Shown here one piece after another: positions 35,039 through 44,325 of a stretch of DNA of 64,000 bases. The stretch covers positions 62,001 to 126,000 of the forward strand of contig NZ_WWEO01000043.1 in assembly GCF_009928685.1 (NCBI RefSeq), in the 5' to 3' direction. The translations under genes and the position numbers were made by a program. The notes under the pieces are model-generated. The model searched no databases, was not told the origin of the DNA, and saw nothing but the letters and a program-made list of their open reading frames with translations. The stretch is from Mucilaginibacter agri (GTDB taxonomy: Bacteria; Bacteroidota; Bacteroidia; Sphingobacteriales; Sphingobacteriaceae). Positions within the stretch are counted from its first letter, which is position 1. The number at the start of each line of letters is the position of its first letter.

Positions 35039-35752
35039 ATGAAATCGTTAGGTATTAATTGGTTTATTGACGGTTGTATTGACTTTGAGCATAAGAAATA
35101 CATTTTGCTCGATTATCTCCAGGAAATTAACTGCCATTTTGATAAAACACGGCTATATCCAAACCTCACAGACTTGATTTTCCATTACAACAACCTGATG
35201 GACTTTAAGCATAACAAGGCCGTATTACAACAGGCATTTCCGCAACGTTTAAGTAAGGCCGATATAGAAGCGGTTACACTTACCTACAAAAAGATGGTGG
35301 CCGATGATAACTCCATGTTTGAAATTGAGCGCATTATCACCTATGCCATCAACAAAATGGATCCGGCTATACAGCTCGGTAAAGAGCTATATGATTTTGT
35401 AGAAAGTCGTATCAATATCGATCCGGTAGGTGTAGTACCCCTACTGCCCTTTCACGGTTATTTTACGTTGCGTAATGGCAAAGGCAAAACTAATTGGGTT
35501 TACGAGTATCATATTACATTTTTCGAAAATAAAGACGACCAATACCGAGGTATCAACACCGAGTTTATAAATACCTTTGAGCAGGGTATTGTTACCACAC
35601 CCGAATCTATTAAATTGGATCTGGTCAAGCATCGCAAGCACCTGCCCAACCCTGCGGTGTATCATGTACAAAGTGATATTACCTTCCCACTGGAGCAAAC
35701 TTTATTGCCTGTGGCTAAAAAAAGCCTTGTGAAGTACATTTCTGCAGCGTAA
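35039..35752 (+). CDS. Conserved-looking protein of unknown function
   Basis: A 237-residue soluble protein without signal peptide or membrane segment. It begins MKSLGINWFIDGCIDFEHKK; the middle is helical (LSKADIEAVTLTYKKMV), with a VVPLLPFHGYFTLRNGKG segment near 135. I recognise no catalytic motif. A Shine-Dalgarno-like AAGGAG lies 10 nt before the ATG, unusual for this genome. The methyltransferase gene starts 9 bp after its stop, so the two are probably one operon. Confidence 0.7.
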   Translation: MKSLGINWFIDGCIDFEHKKYILLDYLQEINCHFDKTRLYPNLTDLIFHYNNLMDFKHNKAVLQQAFPQRLSKADIEAVTLTYKKMVADDNSMFEIERIITYAINKMDPAIQLGKELYDFVESRINIDPVGVVPLLPFHGYFTLRNGKGKTNWVYEYHITFFENKDDQYRGINTEFINTFEQGIVTTPESIKLDLVKHRKHLPNPAVYHVQSDITFPLEQTLLPVAKKSLVKYISAA

Positions 35753-35761
35753 GTTCGGTCC

Positions 35762-36373
35762 ATGCAATCGGACCTTCAGCAACTTTACGGTAACATAGAT
35801 ATTTACCTCTTCGATCAACTACTTAAAGGCACTTACAATAATTGCAACAAGGTACTCGACGCAGGCTGCGGAGGCGGGCGTAACCTGATCTATTTTTTAA
35901 AGAATGGCTACGAGGTGTATGGCATCGATCCTAATCCCGATGCGGTATCAGCAGTTAAGCAATTATCACAAACCCTGGCTCCTGCTAATTCAGTTGAGAA
36001 TTTTGTAGTTGCATCGGCTGAGAAACTTCCCTTTAACGATAATTATTTTGATTTGGTGATCAGTAGTGCGGTCTTGCACTTTGCCAATAACTCCGAGCAT
36101 TTTGATCACATGATACACTCGATGTGGCGGGTGCTGAAGCCCGGAGGGTATTTATTCGCCAGGCTTGCATCAGATATCGGGATTGAAACACTCGTACAGA
36201 GCTTAGGCAACGGTCGCTATCTTTTGCCAGATGGCAGCGAACGTTTTTTGGTTAACCAGCACTTGCTGCTTCAATATACCGAAAGCCTTAACGGTCTGCT
36301 TTATGAGCCTATTAAAACCACCAACGTGCAAAACTTGCGGTGCATGACTACCTGGTGTTTGCAGAAAGTTTAA
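35762..36373 (+). CDS. Class I SAM-dependent methyltransferase
   Basis: A 203-residue methyltransferase of the type-11 family. SAM motif I is VLDAGCGGGRN at 31-41, motif II is YGIDPNPDAV, and the post-motif reads FDLVISSAVLHFANN. RVLKPGGYLFAR is the usual motif III region. The substrate is unknown. It follows the unknown 237-residue gene by 9 bp and is convergent with the AI-2E family gene. Confidence 0.88.
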   Translation: MQSDLQQLYGNIDIYLFDQLLKGTYNNCNKVLDAGCGGGRNLIYFLKNGYEVYGIDPNPDAVSAVKQLSQTLAPANSVENFVVASAEKLPFNDNYFDLVISSAVLHFANNSEHFDHMIHSMWRVLKPGGYLFARLASDIGIETLVQSLGNGRYLLPDGSERFLVNQHLLLQYTESLNGLLYEPIKTTNVQNLRCMTTWCLQKV

Positions 36374-36396
36374 TAGATATAAGTTGTCTCATGCAT

Positions 36397-37476
36397 TCAA
36401 TCCGCCAATGCGGGGTTGGTGTTTTTAGTTTGATTTTCGGGCTCGTTTATCTTCTTTACGTAGAGCTCATCAACCAAAATAAACACAATTGATAAAAGCG
36501 GAACAGCCAGTATAATTCCAAACGCCCCTGAAAGTGTCCCCATTAAAACCTGGCTAATAATGGTTAATGCAGGGGGGAGCTTAATCATTTTGTTTTGTAT
36601 AATTGGCGTAACCACATTGCTTACTATAGTTTGTGATACGATATAAATAAGCGAAACGATGATGGCTGTATTGAAGCTGACGGTAAGTGCTAAGAGTACG
36701 CCCGGTATCATGGCAACCAATGAACCAAAGTTGGGTATGATTTTTAACATGCCGGCAAAAAGCGCCAATACCAACGCAGCCGGGATATGCATTATAGTTA
36801 AGCCGATAAACAACATAATGCTTATTAATACCATAGAAAGCAACATGCCTTTGAGCCAGCCTTTTAACGATAGGCTAATACGGTCGATGATGCATTTGGC
36901 GAGATCTTTCCGGTCAGACGGGACGAGTAGGATAATCCCATCCTTATACACGGATGGACTGAGTGTAAAAAATATGGCCAAAAATAAAATGATATAGATA
37001 TTGCCAAGCACCCCAAAACTGGTACTGAAAAATTGCCCTGCTGTTGCTACGAGCTTTTGCGAATTGTCGTCGGTGGAAGTATAATCGAGTATTTTTTGTC
37101 CGATCTCCGAATGCGAAAGTTTAATTTTGGCGCTTTGTACTGTGTGCGGCAGGGTGTCACTTAACTCCTTGATCTGCACCTGAATGTTGGCCCCCATAAA
37201 CCAAAGTAACGCAGCCGAGAGGATGAACGTACCACCGACAGATACATACATGGCCGGCTTGCGCCCCCATTTTGTTCTACGCTGAATAATATCCCCGAGA
37301 CCATGAAAATAAGTGGCAATAAGTGCGCCGGCAAGTACCATCAACAACACGTTAAAAGCAACGCGAGCTATTAATATCACCATAACCAGTAATGCAACTA
37401 TGGCAACAGTGTGCCACACTTTTTGGATATAGGTTAGTTCTTTCTTTACCTTCTCGGCCGATTTTCTGTCTGTCAT
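36397..37476 (-). CDS. AI-2E/PerM family permease
   Basis: A 359-residue membrane protein with about eight hydrophobic helices and the family segments LFAGMLKIIPNFGSLVAMIPGV and IIQNKMIKLPPALTI. A long soluble loop lies near residues 75-125. Family members act as exporters or sodium-proton antiporters; export of AI-2 is only one proposal. The N-terminus is basic and the C-terminus polar, both likely cytoplasmic. Confidence 0.88.
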   Translation of the reverse strand: MTDRKSAEKVKKELTYIQKVWHTVAIVALLVMVILIARVAFNVLLMVLAGALIATYFHGLGDIIQRRTKWGRKPAMYVSVGGTFILSAALLWFMGANIQVQIKELSDTLPHTVQSAKIKLSHSEIGQKILDYTSTDDNSQKLVATAGQFFSTSFGVLGNIYIILFLAIFFTLSPSVYKDGIILLVPSDRKDLAKCIIDRISLSLKGWLKGMLLSMVLISIMLFIGLTIMHIPAALVLALFAGMLKIIPNFGSLVAMIPGVLLALTVSFNTAIIVSLIYIVSQTIVSNVVTPIIQNKMIKLPPALTIISQVLMGTLSGAFGIILAVPLLSIVFILVDELYVKKINEPENQTKNTNPALAD

Positions 37477-37592
37477 CTTACTACAAGGGATGTTAGACGT
37501 TTTACGTAAATTGGGGGTAAGTAAAACGTATGTGTTTAAATACCTAAATACAATTTAGTTGATTTATGTTTTAATTGGCCTTGCCGGAAATG

Positions 37593-37627
37593 AAAAAAGC
37601 CTCAGGATTTATTAATCCCAAGGCTTT
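37593..37627 (-). terminator. Terminator of the aminotransferase gene
   Basis: On the minus strand AAAGCCT/AGGCTTT and GGATT/AATCC form a stem with a small internal loop, followed by a T-run, 37 bp after the stop codon. Confidence 0.8.
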
Positions 37628-37663
37628 AATATTTATGAGCGTTATACGTAAAACGTACAACGT

Positions 37664-38917
37664 CTAACTTAATTTAGCAAGCGCATCTTTAATACGCGGT
37701 ATCATCTGGCGAATCTCTTCGTGAGTACAAGTACCAACCGAAGCCCTGAACCAGGTAACACTATCATCAGTACCGAATGCCGAGAATGGAACCAAAGCTA
37801 CTTTAGCTTCTTTAATCAGATAGAAATTAATATCTGCTGGTGAGTTAAGCACCTCGCCGGTTGGGGTGGTTTTGCCAACGTAATCAACCTTTACAGTTAA
37901 ATAAATAGCACCCATTGGCTGGATAGCGTCAACGCTGAAACCTTCAGATTTTAATTGTTGAAAACCATCGTATAAGGTAGAAAGGCTGGTTTGTATCTCG
38001 CCTTTAAAATGATTGAGATAGTTATTCAGCGGTTCTTCAGATTTGATAAATTCGGCTGTGGCAACCTGCTCGGCTTTTGGAGCCCAGGCACCCATGTGGC
38101 CAACTATCGAACGCATTTGGCCAATGATTTTCTCAGGACCGAAGCCCCAGCCTACGCGCACACCTGTTGCTGCAAGGCATTTAGAGATACCGTCGATATA
38201 AATGGTATAATCCTTCAGCGCCGGGCGCTGACTAACCGGGTCTACGTGCTCTTTGTTGAAGGTAAGTTTTGAGTAGATCTGATCGTACATCAGGTACAAC
38301 GGCTTTTCGCCTGGTAAACGTGATGCATTTTCTTCGATAACCAGGTCACAGATTTCTTCCAGGTCCTTTTTATCGAACATGGTGCCGGTTGGGTTCAGTG
38401 GAGAGCATAATGCCAGCAGGGTAGCGCCTTTTAAGTGCGGACGGATATCATCTGCTGTTGGCATAAAATCGTGCTCGGCACGGGTTTCAATCTGTACTTC
38501 GTTAGCCGAAAGCAGGTGGCAATAGTGGTTGTTATTCCATGATGGTACAGGGTAAACCACTTTATCACCTTTATCAATCAAAGCCAAAAAGGTAGAATAG
38601 ATTAATGGGCGAGAGCCACTGCTGATCAGGATCTGATTGGCGCTGTAGTCTAAACCATAATGTTTTTTCAAAAATGCAGACACTTCCTGACGCAGGGCAG
38701 CAACACCATCCGCCGGCGGATAATTAGTTTGGTTGTGCTCATATGCATCAATAATGCCTTGCTTTAGTTCGGCAGGTATCGGATAAATATTAGCATCAAA
38801 ATCGCCAATGGTTAAGTTGGCTATTTGTTGGCCTTGTCTTTTCAGCTCATTAATCTCGGCGCCAATCTTAATAATCTCAGAACCTCTGAGGGTTTGGGCC
38901 AGGTGTGAAGTGCTCAT
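37664..38917 (-). CDS. PLP-dependent aminotransferase, aspartate-aminotransferase family
   Basis: A 417-residue fold-type I aminotransferase. The PLP lysine is in DGISKCLAATGVRVGW near residue 246. Other motifs are ISSGSRPLIYSTFLALIDKGD, CSPLNPTGTMF, YDQIYSKL and the substrate arginine in WFRASVGTC near the C-terminus. The amino-acid substrate is not certain. It stands alone, with a terminator behind it and the desaturase gene 48 bp downstream of... its start on the lower side is separate. Confidence 0.88.
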   Translation of the reverse strand: MSTSHLAQTLRGSEIIKIGAEINELKRQGQQIANLTIGDFDANIYPIPAELKQGIIDAYEHNQTNYPPADGVAALRQEVSAFLKKHYGLDYSANQILISSGSRPLIYSTFLALIDKGDKVVYPVPSWNNNHYCHLLSANEVQIETRAEHDFMPTADDIRPHLKGATLLALCSPLNPTGTMFDKKDLEEICDLVIEENASRLPGEKPLYLMYDQIYSKLTFNKEHVDPVSQRPALKDYTIYIDGISKCLAATGVRVGWGFGPEKIIGQMRSIVGHMGAWAPKAEQVATAEFIKSEEPLNNYLNHFKGEIQTSLSTLYDGFQQLKSEGFSVDAIQPMGAIYLTVKVDYVGKTTPTGEVLNSPADINFYLIKEAKVALVPFSAFGTDDSVTWFRASVGTCTHEEIRQMIPRIKDALAKLS

Positions 38918-38965
38918 GGTTGTATACTTATTATTATCGTAGCCTTTGGCAGGCTATTAATTATT

Positions 38966-39703
38966 TTAGTTGTATGCCGGTTTGCGCAATCTGATAATGC
39001 GCGCCCAGTGCATCACCTTCATAACCGGGTAAACGGGATCAAACTCGAACCAGCGTTTAGCAAAGTTAGCGCTATTAGGGTGCTTGTGATGGTTATTCTG
39101 AAATAACTCGCCGAGCATCAAAAAGTCGAAAGGCGTAGTGTTTTTCGATTTGTCGTTATTATCGAAATTGGCATAGCCATATTTGTGGCCGCACCAGTTA
39201 ACAATAGCGCCATGGATAGGGCCCATCATAAAATGGATAGGCAACAATAGGTACATCCACCATTGTGTAGCAAATGCAACATAAAAAGCTACGTATAGTA
39301 AACCGAAAATAACGCGCGACACCATGGTAGAGCCATAGTAATCGAGTAAACGCCATTCTGGGTAATTGCCTTTAAAACGAGCTTCAGGCTCTCTAAGTCT
39401 TTTTTCGTGTTCGCGGAAACTGATCACTGTTCTCCACATCATCTGAAAAACATCAGTAAAGAAATGCGGCGAATGCGGGTCTTTCTCTGTATCGCTGTAA
39501 GCATGATGTTCACGATGCATAATAGCATAAGCCCTAGGGTTTAAAAATGATGAACCCTGGCAAATGAAGGTCATAACGTGGAATGTGCGCTCAAAAAACT
39601 TATGGGTAGTAAACATCTTGTGAGATGCGTATCTGTGTAGAAAGAAAGTTTGGAAAAAGAGCGACAGAAACCAGTGTGCCAGAAAGAATATAAGAATAAT
39701 CAC
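38966..39703 (-). CDS. Membrane fatty-acid (acyl-CoA delta-9-type) desaturase
   Basis: A 245-residue membrane di-iron desaturase. All three histidine boxes are present: HRYASH, HREHH, and NNHHKH near the C-terminus. Hydrophobic helices near residues 1-18, 38-55 and 125-160 place the boxes on the cytoplasmic side. It introduces a cis double bond into acyl chains and so adjusts membrane fluidity. The short length is normal for bacterial forms without a cytochrome b5 domain. It is upstream of the aminotransferase gene on the same strand (48 bp apart). Confidence 0.92.
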   Translation of the reverse strand: MIILIFFLAHWFLSLFFQTFFLHRYASHKMFTTHKFFERTFHVMTFICQGSSFLNPRAYAIMHREHHAYSDTEKDPHSPHFFTDVFQMMWRTVISFREHEKRLREPEARFKGNYPEWRLLDYYGSTMVSRVIFGLLYVAFYVAFATQWWMYLLLPIHFMMGPIHGAIVNWCGHKYGYANFDNNDKSKNTTPFDFLMLGELFQNNHHKHPNSANFAKRWFEFDPVYPVMKVMHWARIIRLRKPAYN

Positions 39704-39925
39704 TATAACGGTATTATATGTAGGCGTTTATAAATGCTGCGAAAGTACGAAAAATTTTGTCTACAAGCTGTCAGTTTTTGATGGCTTGTTGGTGCAGTTA
39801 GTACAATGTAAAACGATCAACTGCTGTTTTTGTTGCAACTAAGGCCTATTCATTGTGCTATTTAACAGTCATTTATTATTTATTTTACTATAAATTATTG
39901 TTGGCAAAAGTACGTCACCAATAAC

Positions 39926-39959
39926 AAAAAGGGCGCTCAGTTACTAAGCGCCCCTTTTG
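39926..39959 (-). terminator. Terminator of the DUF2383 gene
   Basis: A 7-bp GC-rich stem GGGCGCT/AGCGCCC with a 9-nt loop is flanked by A and T runs on both sides, 23 bp past the stop codon on the minus strand. It could work in both directions. The preceding 200 bp (39704-39925) are AT-rich, with nothing recognised. Confidence 0.85.
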
Positions 39960-39982
39960 TTATTAAAGTTTTTAATATCTTA

Positions 39983-40438
39983 TTATTTGGCGCTATCGCG
40001 CAGAGCTTTCACCTTGTCGTGGGCAAGTCTTTGCTCCTGTGCCTGGCGCGATACAATTACGGATAGTTCGCCAGAGAGGTCACCGCTGTTTAGCGCAGAT
40101 TGGTAAGCTTTTTTTATGGCATCTTCACCACGCTCGCACTCTGATAAAATACTGGCCCGGTCTTTACCGGTAAAAGCAGCTTTAACATCAATCCACGCAC
40201 GGTGAATGGCGCCGCTTACACTCGAGCCGATTTGCACATCGTTATCGTATTTGGTTACCGCCTGGGTAAGTTCCTGGGTGTTTTTGCGGCTTTGTTGCGA
40301 GTAAGTTTGGAACAGTGATTTCAGGTCGGCATCATTGTCAGATAGGTCTGCAATTGCTTTTTCAAAACCTTCAACACGGTCATTGTTGATTTCTATTAAG
40401 TCGTTTAAAACTTCAACTGATTTTTCAATGGTTTCCAT
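39983..40438 (-). CDS. DUF2383 (PA2169-type) four-helix-bundle protein
   Basis: A 151-residue soluble, mainly helical protein. METIEKSVEVLNDLIEINNDRVEGFEKA and the later SGAIHRAWIDVKAAFTGKD and ECERGEDAIKKAYQSAL match the DUF2383 family, often stress-linked and ferritin-like in fold. The ATG at 40438 is preferred to an in-frame start at 40480 that lies upstream of a palindrome. Its function is unknown. Confidence 0.85.
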   Translation of the reverse strand: METIEKSVEVLNDLIEINNDRVEGFEKAIADLSDNDADLKSLFQTYSQQSRKNTQELTQAVTKYDNDVQIGSSVSGAIHRAWIDVKAAFTGKDRASILSECERGEDAIKKAYQSALNSGDLSGELSVIVSRQAQEQRLAHDKVKALRDSAK

Positions 40439-40460
40439 AATAATAGATTTTTGTAATACT

Positions 40461-40478
40461 GTATTGCGTTTGCAATAC
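40461..40478 (-). promoter_or_regulatory. Palindrome upstream of the DUF2383 gene
   Basis: A perfect 7-bp inverted repeat GTATTGC-GTTT-GCAATAC lies 23 bp before the ATG. It could be an operator or a leader hairpin. Confidence 0.4.
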
Positions 40479-40542
40479 AAGAGGTAGGTTGCAATTAGTA
40501 TGCCATTGGTTAATTATGGATTATTATTATTATATTAAAAGT

Positions 40543-40580
40543 TAAAATCCCTTCCGCAAGACGTTGCGGAGGGGATTTTA
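40543..40580 (-). terminator. Long-stem terminator downstream of the first tandem lipoprotein
   Basis: A 17-bp stem (half AAAATCCCTTCCGCAA, one G-U pair) with a 4-nt loop is followed on the minus strand by a T-rich stretch. It is 112 bp past the stop codon at 40693. Confidence 0.75.
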
Positions 40581-40692
40581 GATTAGATTATTTATCAAGC
40601 AAATCCTTTCAGAACACTTGTCCAGATAAAGCTTCACAAAATATGTCTACCAACTGCGGGTGCTGAAACCGCAGCGATAAATTACTTATTAA

Positions 40693-41355
40693 CTACTTTA
40701 TCGTATAACTAAGCAGCTTAAATGTGCTTTTTACCCCATAGGTGCTGGCGTCCATTTCGATAATGCCGATACCTTTAGCAACATAAAAATCATAAGTAGC
40801 AAAAGTGCTGTAGGTGGAGCCGGTAAGTGCATACTGCAGCTGTACCGTAGTGTGAATTACATTGGTATATGCTTTGCCTGCAACGGTTTTGGAAATACCA
40901 GTGGCAATTATTTTACCCAACATTTGTGCTGGTATGCCGCTTATCGTGCCATCATCTGTAACTTTTGCCTTCCATGTGTAGTTTACTTTGGCGGTGTCGT
41001 TGAGGTAAGTGAAGTCGATGTCCCCTGCTCCCGCCGAGCTATTTCTCCAGTTATAAACGTGATTGCCATTATAAAAATAAGTGTTTGCATTGCCAATTAC
41101 TTTGGCCTTGCTTTGTACCACGTGATAGGATTTTCCACCATAAGTTTGAGTTGACGAACTCATGGTCATTACGGTTGTATCTACGGCAGGGTAATCTGTT
41201 GCATACTTCCAGGTAGAATTAAGTGTAAGCGGCTGATAAGTATCGGAAGTTGCAGTATCCGGCGAATCTGCGCCGCTTTTTTTGCATGATGTAAAAAGGG
41301 TTGTAATGAGGCAGACTGCCGCCATTGTAGCAAATGCATTTTTTAGATGTATCAT
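40693..41355 (-). CDS. Lipoprotein, tandem paralogue B
   Basis: A 220-residue lipoprotein (signal to FTSC, Cys24, then KK). The mature part is beta-rich with YQPLTLNSTWKYATDYP, DFTYLNDTAKVNYTWKAKV and GIGIIEMDASTYG. The next gene upstream on the same strand encodes a close relative of the same length that shares all of these segments, so this is a tandem duplication. No enzyme motif is visible; it is probably on the inner leaflet of the outer membrane or at the surface. Confidence 0.8.
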   Translation of the reverse strand: MIHLKNAFATMAAVCLITTLFTSCKKSGADSPDTATSDTYQPLTLNSTWKYATDYPAVDTTVMTMSSSTQTYGGKSYHVVQSKAKVIGNANTYFYNGNHVYNWRNSSAGAGDIDFTYLNDTAKVNYTWKAKVTDDGTISGIPAQMLGKIIATGISKTVAGKAYTNVIHTTVQLQYALTGSTYSTFATYDFYVAKGIGIIEMDASTYGVKSTFKLLSYTIK

Positions 41356-41543
41356 GTATAAAGTTTAAGTTTTGTCCTAAAATAGATATTTTGAGGAATG
41401 ATGCAAAATGAACAGGGTGTTTTACCGTGGGTTCCGGATGCCTAAGTTAGAAGTCACACTAAATGATTAGTAATTGTGCGAAATTTGTGATTGGCAGTAC
41501 CCTGCAATCAGCCTATTTTAATAAACGTTAAAGTAATTTTCAA

Positions 41544-42209
41544 CTACTTTATATCATACCCAATCAACTTCACTGTACTGGTAATTCCATAAGTACTGGA
41601 GTCTATTTCTATAATGCCTATACCCTGGGCCACGTAAAAGTCGTAGGTAGCATAAGTGTCGTAACTGGAGCCGCTCAAAGCGTATTGCAAGTTAACGGTA
41701 GTATGGATAACCTTACTGTAAGTTTTGCCTGATATGGTTTTTGAGATTCCTTTTTCAACAATTTTGCCTGTCATCCGGGCGGGGATGCCATCAAGTGTGC
41801 CATCGTCTGTGATTTTGGCCGTCCAGGTATAATTTACCTTTGCCGTATCATTTAAATAAGTAAAATCAATTACGTCGCCGGTGCCTGCGGCGCTGTTGCG
41901 CATGTTAAAAAAGTGGTCTTTGTTAAAATAATAACCTGTGGAGGTACCGCTTTTGCCTTTACTCTGTATCGATTGATACACTTTGCCATTAAAGGTTTTG
42001 GTGCCCGATGTAATGGTCATCACGGTAGTGTCTTTCGTTGGGAAATCGACAGCGTATTTCCAGTTAGAATTCAGTGTTAGGGGTTGGTAGCTATTTGATG
42101 TGCTTGTAGTTTCATCATCAGGAGCTGAAGTGTCTTTTTTACAAGCGGTAATTAGGGTTGCAAGCAGGCAAAGTATTGTGAGTGTTTTGAATGTAGATTT
42201 CAGGTTCAT
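41544..42209 (-). CDS. Lipoprotein, tandem paralogue A
   Basis: A 221-residue lipoprotein (lipobox ITAC, Cys23). It shares with the next gene YQPLTLNSNWKYAVDFP, DFTYLNDTAKVNYTWTAKI, TDDGTLDGIPARMTGKIV and YATYDFYVAQGIGIIE. The N-terminal linker and signal peptide have diverged most. The 188-bp gap between the two copies contains no gene. The function is unknown. Confidence 0.8.
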   Translation of the reverse strand: MNLKSTFKTLTILCLLATLITACKKDTSAPDDETTSTSNSYQPLTLNSNWKYAVDFPTKDTTVMTITSGTKTFNGKVYQSIQSKGKSGTSTGYYFNKDHFFNMRNSAAGTGDVIDFTYLNDTAKVNYTWTAKITDDGTLDGIPARMTGKIVEKGISKTISGKTYSKVIHTTVNLQYALSGSSYDTYATYDFYVAQGIGIIEIDSSTYGITSTVKLIGYDIK

Positions 42210-42582
42210 AGGCTATGGATAAGATATGCGTATGTATACGCCGAATCTGAAGCGCTTGTTACAGATAAATAAATGGGTGTACCCCAGACTCCGTTAAATC
42301 AATACTTGGTACACGCTTTAACTTTCATGGGTTTTTGGTAGGAATATCTGGTATTCATGCTTCAAAATGATACTGACAATCAGTTTATAAGCCCCGATTA
42401 ACTTATGTATTGTGCTTACAAATGGCCTTTTTCGACATTTTATAAGCATGCTATGCTAAATGCCTGAGCACTAAATGCAAATTTCCTTACAAAGCCCTTG
42501 TAAATTAAACAAATGTCTGTATCTTTGCAGTCCCGAAAAATGCGGGTATAATAAAGTATTTAATTAAATTAATTTAAAGCAA
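42210..42582. other. Gap before rplM with the ribosomal-operon promoter
   Basis: The plus strand has TATCTTTG at 42530-42537, a -7 box, 45 nt before the rplM start. No TTTG lies at the usual -33 distance. The leader carries a small GC-rich stretch (TCCCG...CGGGT, 42541-42547) that could fold as a short hairpin. The left part holds only a small palindrome, GCGTAT-GTATACGC, near 42230. No ribosomal-protein autoregulatory structure was recognised. Confidence 0.5.
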
Positions 42583-43020
42583 GTGAATACGTTAAGTTAC
42601 AAAACTGTCTCAGCCAACAAAAAGACCGTTAACAAAGAATGGGTTGTTGTTGACGCTAATGGCGAGATTTTGGGGCGCTTGTCTTCTAAGATCGCAGCGA
42701 TCATCAGAGGAAAACACAAGCCAGGGTTCACCCCGAACGTAGACTGCGGCGATAACGTTATTGTTATCAATGCAGACAAGGTAAAACTGACCGGAGATAA
42801 ATTCGCAACTAAGCAATATATCTCTTACACTGGTTACCCAGGTGGTCAGCGTTTCATTTCTCCTAAGGAGTTAATGGCAAAACATCCAGAGCGTGTAGTA
42901 GAAAAAGCTGTACGTGGTATGTTACCTAAAAATCGTTTGGGCCGCGCCTTATTTGGCAATCTGCACGTTTACGCAGGTGCCGAGCATCCTCATGCAGCAC
43001 AAAGCCCTAAAGCCATTTAA
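42583..43020 (+). CDS. rplM: 50S ribosomal protein L13
   Basis: A 145-residue L13, with WVVVDANGEILGRLSSKIA, GDNVIVINADKVKLTG and the VRGMLPKNRLGRALFGNLHVYAG signature. It starts with GTG at 42583, which gives the standard MNTLSYKT N-terminus. rpsI follows 26 bp downstream, the universal L13-S9 pair. Confidence 0.97.
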   Translation: MNTLSYKTVSANKKTVNKEWVVVDANGEILGRLSSKIAAIIRGKHKPGFTPNVDCGDNVIVINADKVKLTGDKFATKQYISYTGYPGGQRFISPKELMAKHPERVVEKAVRGMLPKNRLGRALFGNLHVYAGAEHPHAAQSPKAI

Positions 43021-43046
43021 CTTTTAATTTTTAAAGGAGAAAAGAA

Positions 43047-43433
43047 ATGCCAACAACAAACACTTCAGGCAGAAGAAAAACCGCTGTTGCCCGTATCTAT
43101 TTAAACGACGGCAATGGTGCTCTTACCGTTAACGGTAAAGACTACAAAGAATACTTCCCTACTTTACCTTTACAATACGTTGCTACCCAATCTTTACTGG
43201 TTTCTGGTTCAGAGGGTAAATTCGACATCGTTGTAAATGTAGCTGGTGGTGGTGTTAAAGGACAGGCAGAAGCCGTTCGTTTAGCTATTGCGAAAGCTAT
43301 TGTTGAACTTGATGCTGAAAAGAAACCAGCTTTACGCGCTAAAGGTTTAATGACACGTGATGACCGTATGGTTGAGCGTAAGAAACCGGGTCGCAGAAAA
43401 GCTCGTAGAAGATTCCAATTCAGTAAACGTTAA
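43047..43433 (+). CDS. rpsI: 30S ribosomal protein S9
   Basis: A 128-residue S9 with the TSGRRKTAVARIYL start, the GGGVKGQAEAVRLAIAKA segment and the strictly conserved SKR C-terminus that reaches the P-site tRNA. It is preceded by a near-ideal Shine-Dalgarno sequence, AAAGGAGA (43033-43040), with 7 nt between AGGAG and the ATG. That is rare in this genome. Confidence 0.97.
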   Translation: MPTTNTSGRRKTAVARIYLNDGNGALTVNGKDYKEYFPTLPLQYVATQSLLVSGSEGKFDIVVNVAGGGVKGQAEAVRLAIAKAIVELDAEKKPALRAKGLMTRDDRMVERKKPGRRKARRRFQFSKR

Positions 43434-43451
43434 TATCAGGAGGACACAACA

Positions 43452-44285
43452 ATGGCAAGAACAACATATCAGGATTTACTTGACGCAGGTGTACACTTTG
43501 GTCACCTTACCCGCAAATGGGATCCAAAAATGTCTCAGTACATTTTCATGGAGCGTAATGGTATCCACATTATCGATTTAAATAAAACCTTAACTAAGGT
43601 TGAAGAAGCTGCTGCAGCTATTAAACAAATTGTAAAATCAGGACGTAAAGTTTTGTTCGTAGCTACTAAAAAGCAAGCGAAAGACATCGTTGCTGATTAC
43701 GCAAAAACAGTAAACATGCCTTTCGTAACCGAGCGTTGGTTAGGTGGTATGTTAACTAACTTTGCTACCGTACGTAAGTCGATCAAAAAGATGTCAAACA
43801 TCGATAAATTGACTAAAGACGGTACTTACAGCAACCTTTCTAAGAAAGAGCGTTTAATGATCCAACGTGAGCGTATTAAATTAGAAACCCTTTTAGGTGG
43901 TATCTCTGATTTAAACCGTTTACCTGCAGCATTATTCTTAATTGACGTTAAGAAAGAGCATATCGCAGTTTCTGAAGCATTAAAGTTAAACATCCCAACC
44001 TTTGCAATGGTGGATACTAACTCTGATCCTTCTAACATCGATTTCCCTATCCCAGCTAACGATGACGCTACCAAATCAATCTCTTTGATTACCGGTATCA
44101 TTATCCAGGCTATCCAGGAAGGTTTAGATGAGCGTAAACGCGAAAAAGAAGACGAAGCTGAAAAAGAAGCAGTAGCTGCAAAAACTAAAGCAGATGCTCC
44201 TGAAACCACTTCAGGTGGCCGTGGCGCAAAACGCGTTGCTGCAGAAGCTGAGGCTGAAACTGAAGCTCCCGCTACAGAAGAATAA
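43452..44285 (+). CDS. rpsB: 30S ribosomal protein S2
   Basis: A 277-residue S2: LLDAGVHFGHLTRKWDPKMSQYIF, ERWLGGMLTNFATVRKSI and PTFAMVDTNSDPSNIDFPIPAND. The last 50 residues form an Ala/Glu/Lys-rich acidic extension (KREKEDEAEKEAVAAKTKA) longer than in E. coli S2. A perfect AGGAGG (43438-43443) lies 8 nt before the ATG. It starts 18 bp after rpsI. Confidence 0.97.
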   Translation: MARTTYQDLLDAGVHFGHLTRKWDPKMSQYIFMERNGIHIIDLNKTLTKVEEAAAAIKQIVKSGRKVLFVATKKQAKDIVADYAKTVNMPFVTERWLGGMLTNFATVRKSIKKMSNIDKLTKDGTYSNLSKKERLMIQRERIKLETLLGGISDLNRLPAALFLIDVKKEHIAVSEALKLNIPTFAMVDTNSDPSNIDFPIPANDDATKSISLITGIIIQAIQEGLDERKREKEDEAEKEAVAAKTKADAPETTSGGRGAKRVAAEAEAETEAPATEE

Positions 44286-44325
44286 TAAGCCCCCAACCCC
44301 TAAAGGGGAGTGAGGATAAATATTT

